From: Rhizophagus clarus
Lineage: Eukaryota; Glomeromycota; Glomeromycetes; Glomerales; Glomeraceae
Reading direction: 5' to 3'
DNA: 64,000 nt
Assembly (NCBI GenBank): GCA_015698045.1
Contig: BLAL01000215.1
Span: forward strand, 1,302,001-1,366,000
Below the pieces are notes generated by a model. The model made no database searches. It was given only the letters and a program-made list of their open reading frames with translations, and was not told the origin of the DNA. Positions 60,851-64,000 of this stretch are shown piece by piece (the stretch's first letter is position 1; each line of letters starts with the position of its first letter). A program made the translations under genes and the position numbers.

Positions 60851-61308
60851 AAGTTGAAATGGCTAAAATTATATCATAGTCATGTGATTTTTATAGTAAA
60901 CAATAATATTAAAATTCAAAGTTAACGATCTCTGCATCTAGTAATCCAATTTTTATGATCTTTATACGGTTGGATTCAGCTCATTGAGAGGATTTCAATG
61001 ATATATATTGCATATTTCTAGCATCAATATTGACAGAGTTATTCATGTTTAAAATTTGGTATTAAATAGTTTTATTACTCTTATAATAAACAATAATATT
61101 AAAATTCAAAGTTAATGATCTCTGTATCCAGTGATCCAATTTTTATGATTTTAATGTGGTTGAATTTAGCTTATCGAGAGGATTTCAACAATATGTATTG
61201 CATATCTGTAACATCAATATTCACAGAGTTATTTATGTTTAAAATTTGGTATTAAATTATAATTATAAAAATCACATAACTATAATGTAATTTCAACTAT
61301 TTCAACTT
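60851..61308. mobile_element. Inverted-repeat element enclosing a 171-bp direct duplication
   Basis: The 45-bp ends (60851-60895 and 61264-61308) are inverted repeats with 39 of 45 matching; all six differences are transitions. Between them lie two direct copies of a 171-bp unit at 60898-61068 and 61088-61258, clearly similar and also differing mostly by transitions. There is no coding capacity. Target duplications are not clear. Confidence 0.65.
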
Positions 61309-61505
61309 TAATTTTAACTTTTGACCTTTCCAAGTTGAAATATTTTGACTTTTGGATTTTAATTTTGACTTCATGTATAGTTGAAATAATTTCTTGATAT
61401 TTGTGTCATATGATCATGTAGCATAACAGTAATCATTTTTGTAAAACTTATTTAACTTAATTTTTATTTAATTATTATCAAATTCCTTAATTTAGGCTAA
61501 TTTTG

Positions 61506-62842
61506 TTAATTCTGAAAATCAGCGAATATGCTTGTATTATTTATCAAAACATTCAAATATATGGTCGTACTGACAACCTAAATATTGATAATTCCAAATT
61601 GATTACTAGTTGACCTACATGCAATATTTACAAAACTTGTACCATCTAAGGTTTTTCTTCACAGCTTCACTTCATCATTAGCTTTTTTTGTAGTATTACA
61701 TATAATACGTGAGCACTCGACATATGTAAGCTTAATTATCTTATCCATATATTGGTCTAATACCATAATATCAGGTTTCTTTCTCATTTGTTCTTTATCT
61801 GCTTCAGCATTTTTGCGAGCTTTACTTGCTAAACTCTGCCATTTAGCCATACTTAAGCAAATATGGGGGACGTCTAAAGCGAAGCTGATTTGACCGGAAT
61901 TACGGCATTAAGAAATTACATATGTGACAAATAATGGGCGTGACAAACAAGTTTTTACTAACCGAAAAATTCTAAGTCCCTAGAATACTTAATAAAAATG
62001 AGAAAATAAAGGGTGTGACACCGGGTGACAAATATTTTACTATGATCACGTGATTCTGCTCCGCTTTAGATGTCCCCCAAATATGTAAATTCTTTAATGT
62101 AGCTCGAAGTAGTGGTACTATTATATCTATGACATAAGTACCTTTACTTTATTTACTACGAAATTCGCTAGTTGTAAATGCTGGATTATTCCAAATTTCT
62201 GCACTAAATATAACTTATTGATGAATCTATGACATAAAAATCATTATGAATTATAAATATCAGGGAAATATAAAAAAACTTACAGTATGTTAAGTATCTG
62301 TTCTATTTTTTTTTCCAATTCAGGACCAGTTTCTTTCTATGTTTTATTATGTATAGCATTTCTAAAATTATTTGAAGTATATTTCCTACGAAAATTATTT
62401 GTAAATTCCTCACACTTAGAAATAATTTCTCTAGAAAATTCACATTTCATTCTCTTACGCAGTTCCTAAAGAAATAAATAATTCCTTATAAAAGACAAGA
62501 TTATATGAAGCGTCTCTGGCTATATATTTACTGAAATATATTTACCAAAAAATAACGCTTCTGTCTTGTTTTTAAGTTTTACACTAATGGGGATTCATCA
62601 CTAAGAACTGTGCTTGCCTCCAGATCATACCATGTAAGATCAGATTTGATACTTTCTAAATTTTTTTTGATGCTATCATAAAGAGATGCATCCAGCTTTG
62701 TTAGTGAAGAACTAAGTTTTAATTTTGACACTCTGATATTTTGATCTATCTCTTCCTGCATATAATCTAAAAATGCTTCTTGAAGGGTATTTAGTACCTT
62801 TATTGCTTTTAAACTGATGATACTTCTATATCTATTTTCCAT
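61506..62842 (-). pseudogene. Three-exon pseudogene of a lineage-specific family, split by a MITE
   Basis: Exons 62842-62546, 62465-62284 and 62203-61506 (the last with an insertion at 61865-62084) keep correct GT...AG borders, 80-nt introns and one frame. That frame has five stops: TAA 62579-62581, TAG 62337-62339, TAA 62149-62151, TGA 61659-61661 and TAG 61578-61580. All lie where Gln or Trp codons would fit. The protein starts MENRYRSIISLKAIK, is helical and charged, then has NNPAFTTSEFRS, GTYVIDIIVPLLRATL, and a C-terminal segment with KPDIMVL and YVECSRI; the Pro-Asp...Glu-Cys-Ser spacing loosely resembles a PD-(D/E)xK nuclease fold, which is speculative. I recall similar intact proteins in Rhizophagus, function unknown. 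Upstream exons may exist before 62842. Confidence 0.7.
61865..62078. mobile_element. MITE, 214 bp, inserted in the pseudogene's last exon
   Basis: The 24-bp ends are inverted repeats: GGGGGACGTCTAAAGCGAAG at the left and GGGGGACATCTAAAGCGGAG at the right on the minus strand, 21 of 24 matching. A perfect 6-bp direct duplication AAATAT flanks it (61859-61864 and 62079-62084). There is no coding capacity. Without the element and one AAATAT copy, the host exon's frame runs straight through. Confidence 0.85.
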
Positions 62843-63650
62843 CTACAGCAGATAGAATTCACGCGAATAAATATATGCCACTAATATATGTCACTAAACA
62901 TTGTATATGCTACTAAATTCTGTAATACCACTAAATTCTGCACGTGTAATCAGATACTAACAATCTCTGAGCTTTATCATTTAGCTAAATTGACCATACA
63001 CAATCAGATGGGAGCAGAAATCTTCGATATATAGATGAACCAAGTTTATGAACACATTACTTATCTGGACTGGCATTCCCCAATCTTTAGCAATGACCAA
63101 CTAAATACAAGTTCATTTATTTGTTGTAATTTCATCATTATATGCTAATAAATAATCCATATAAAAGAATATTACAAACTTGTAGTAGAATTTCTAACAC
63201 CTTAGTCTTTTGCTCAAGATTATCTATTTTTATCAAAAATGATAATAATATAAACATAAATTTTCTATACTACCTTTTTAAATGTTACTATTTCTCACAT
63301 TCTCTTCATATTGAGAGAGAGATAAAAGAAATATGCAAGGTACTTTTATGCTAACACTAAGCTGAAAAAATTTTATGTTTAAGAGTAAGACATACGGAAT
63401 GTGCATTATAGATCTTAACATTACAAAGACATTGGAGAATATCACTAGTCAAAAAAGGAATATTCGGCCTTAATGAAATTCGGCCTATATTCGACCAAAA
63501 TTAAAATTATTCGACCTCAATTAGTAATGATCTATGATTAAACATATATTTGACGTTGTTGAATCATAGTCGAATAGTGTATATTAATTGAGCGTCACGT
63601 CACGTATCACATAACTAATTAAAGCTTAAAAAAAGACTAAATTTAATGTT
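62843..63650. other. Spacer, no gene seen
   Basis: AT-rich. Short words TTCGGCC and TTCGACC recur at 63460-63515, possibly an element remnant. No clear ends are visible. Confidence 0.35.
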
Positions 63651-63835
63651 CTAAAACTTCTTTCCTTTTTCCTTCACCATTTTCTTTTGTTTTTTACCTC
63701 CTTTCATCCTTTCCCTATTTTTATCTTTCCCCCTTCTTTCTTTTTCTTCCCTTCATATTTTCTTTTATCTTTCCCTTTTCCTTCCCTTTCTTAATTTCTC
63801 TTTTTCCACTTCTCCCGCACTTTCTTTAAAAAATC
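63651..63835. repeat. Polypyrimidine tract on the plus strand
   Basis: About 185 bp composed almost only of T and C with CTTTC, TTCCC and CCTTT words and very few purines. The complement is an equally long polypurine strand. Confidence 0.75.
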
Positions 63836-64000
63836 CTTAACGAAATAGCTCATTTTAAGCAGATATTTTGGTCTCCTTTGGACGTGAAATTTCATGGTAA
63901 TAATTTTTTTTCTTTAACTACTCTTAATTTAACGAACAGCTTCTAAAAGTTTGGTTACTTCTTTTTATTTAGTATTCTCTCAGATCTCTTCCTTGGATCT
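63836..64000. other. Window edge, no gene seen
   Basis: Short AT-rich end of the window; a gene could begin just beyond it. Confidence 0.3.

Noticed and set aside
1-64000. tRNA genes
   Set aside because: No segment with a readable cloverleaf, A box and B box was found by eye. A tRNAscan run would be decisive.

Overview
The window looks like nuclear DNA of an early-diverging filamentous fungus, most likely a Glomeromycotina (Rhizophagus-like) arbuscular mycorrhizal species. The grounds are: very AT-rich sequence with long A and T runs; short introns (about 70-115 nt in every model built here) with GTAAGT-type donors and TAG/CAG acceptors; long gene-poor spacers full of small inverted-repeat elements; and gene families that I recall as expanded in Rhizophagus (RZ-finger RNF213-like giants, gag-like/MIR proteins, F-box proteins, OTT_1508-like deaminases, Crinkler headers). 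The species call is inference. There are no prokaryotic operons, no CRISPR array and no recognisable viral genes.

Layout. 1-6.8 kb: relic-rich spacer with a GGATTATCC repeat cluster, a MITE with TTA target duplications and two Crinkler-header traces. 6.9-8.5 kb: vWA plus alpha-kinase gene (+). 8.5-16.9 kb: spacer with a TA-flanked MITE, a five-copy ~275-bp tandem array, a strand-asymmetric A/G tract and a decayed reading frame. 16.9-18.0 kb: RING-CH membrane E3 ligase (+). 18-22.6 kb: spacer with a long T/A hairpin, 18-bp tandem repeats and two TA-flanked MITEs. 22.7-32.6 kb: four minus-strand genes: gag-like/MIR protein, Rho GTPase, F-box protein, GH35 beta-galactosidase. 33.5-48.3 kb: a seven-exon, about 4755-residue RNF213 (mysterin)-like gene (+), divergent from the galactosidase. 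50.2-54.3 kb: two tandem six-exon tetraspan genes of one family. 55.2-64 kb: repeat-rich end with a coiled-coil pseudogene, a deaminase-family gene that has lost its usual start and its expected catalytic glutamate, several inverted-repeat elements, and a three-exon pseudogene split in frame by a MITE.

The intact genes fall into ubiquitin and signalling functions (RNF213-like AAA/RZ protein, RING-CH ligase with two PY motifs, F-box protein, alpha-kinase, Rho GTPase), a membrane-anchored carbohydrate enzyme, and lineage-specific families. They do not form an obvious single pathway.

For part 2, the most distinctive signals are: the RNF213-like giant with a charged insert inside its CBM20 domain and an altered RZ finger; the MITE insertion whose removal restores an open exon; stop codons in several relics that all fit C-to-T change at Gln or Trp codons; the HAE-to-HAA change in the deaminase; and the homogenised tandem array. 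All splice models were built by eye from reading frames and consensus sites and have no transcript support.
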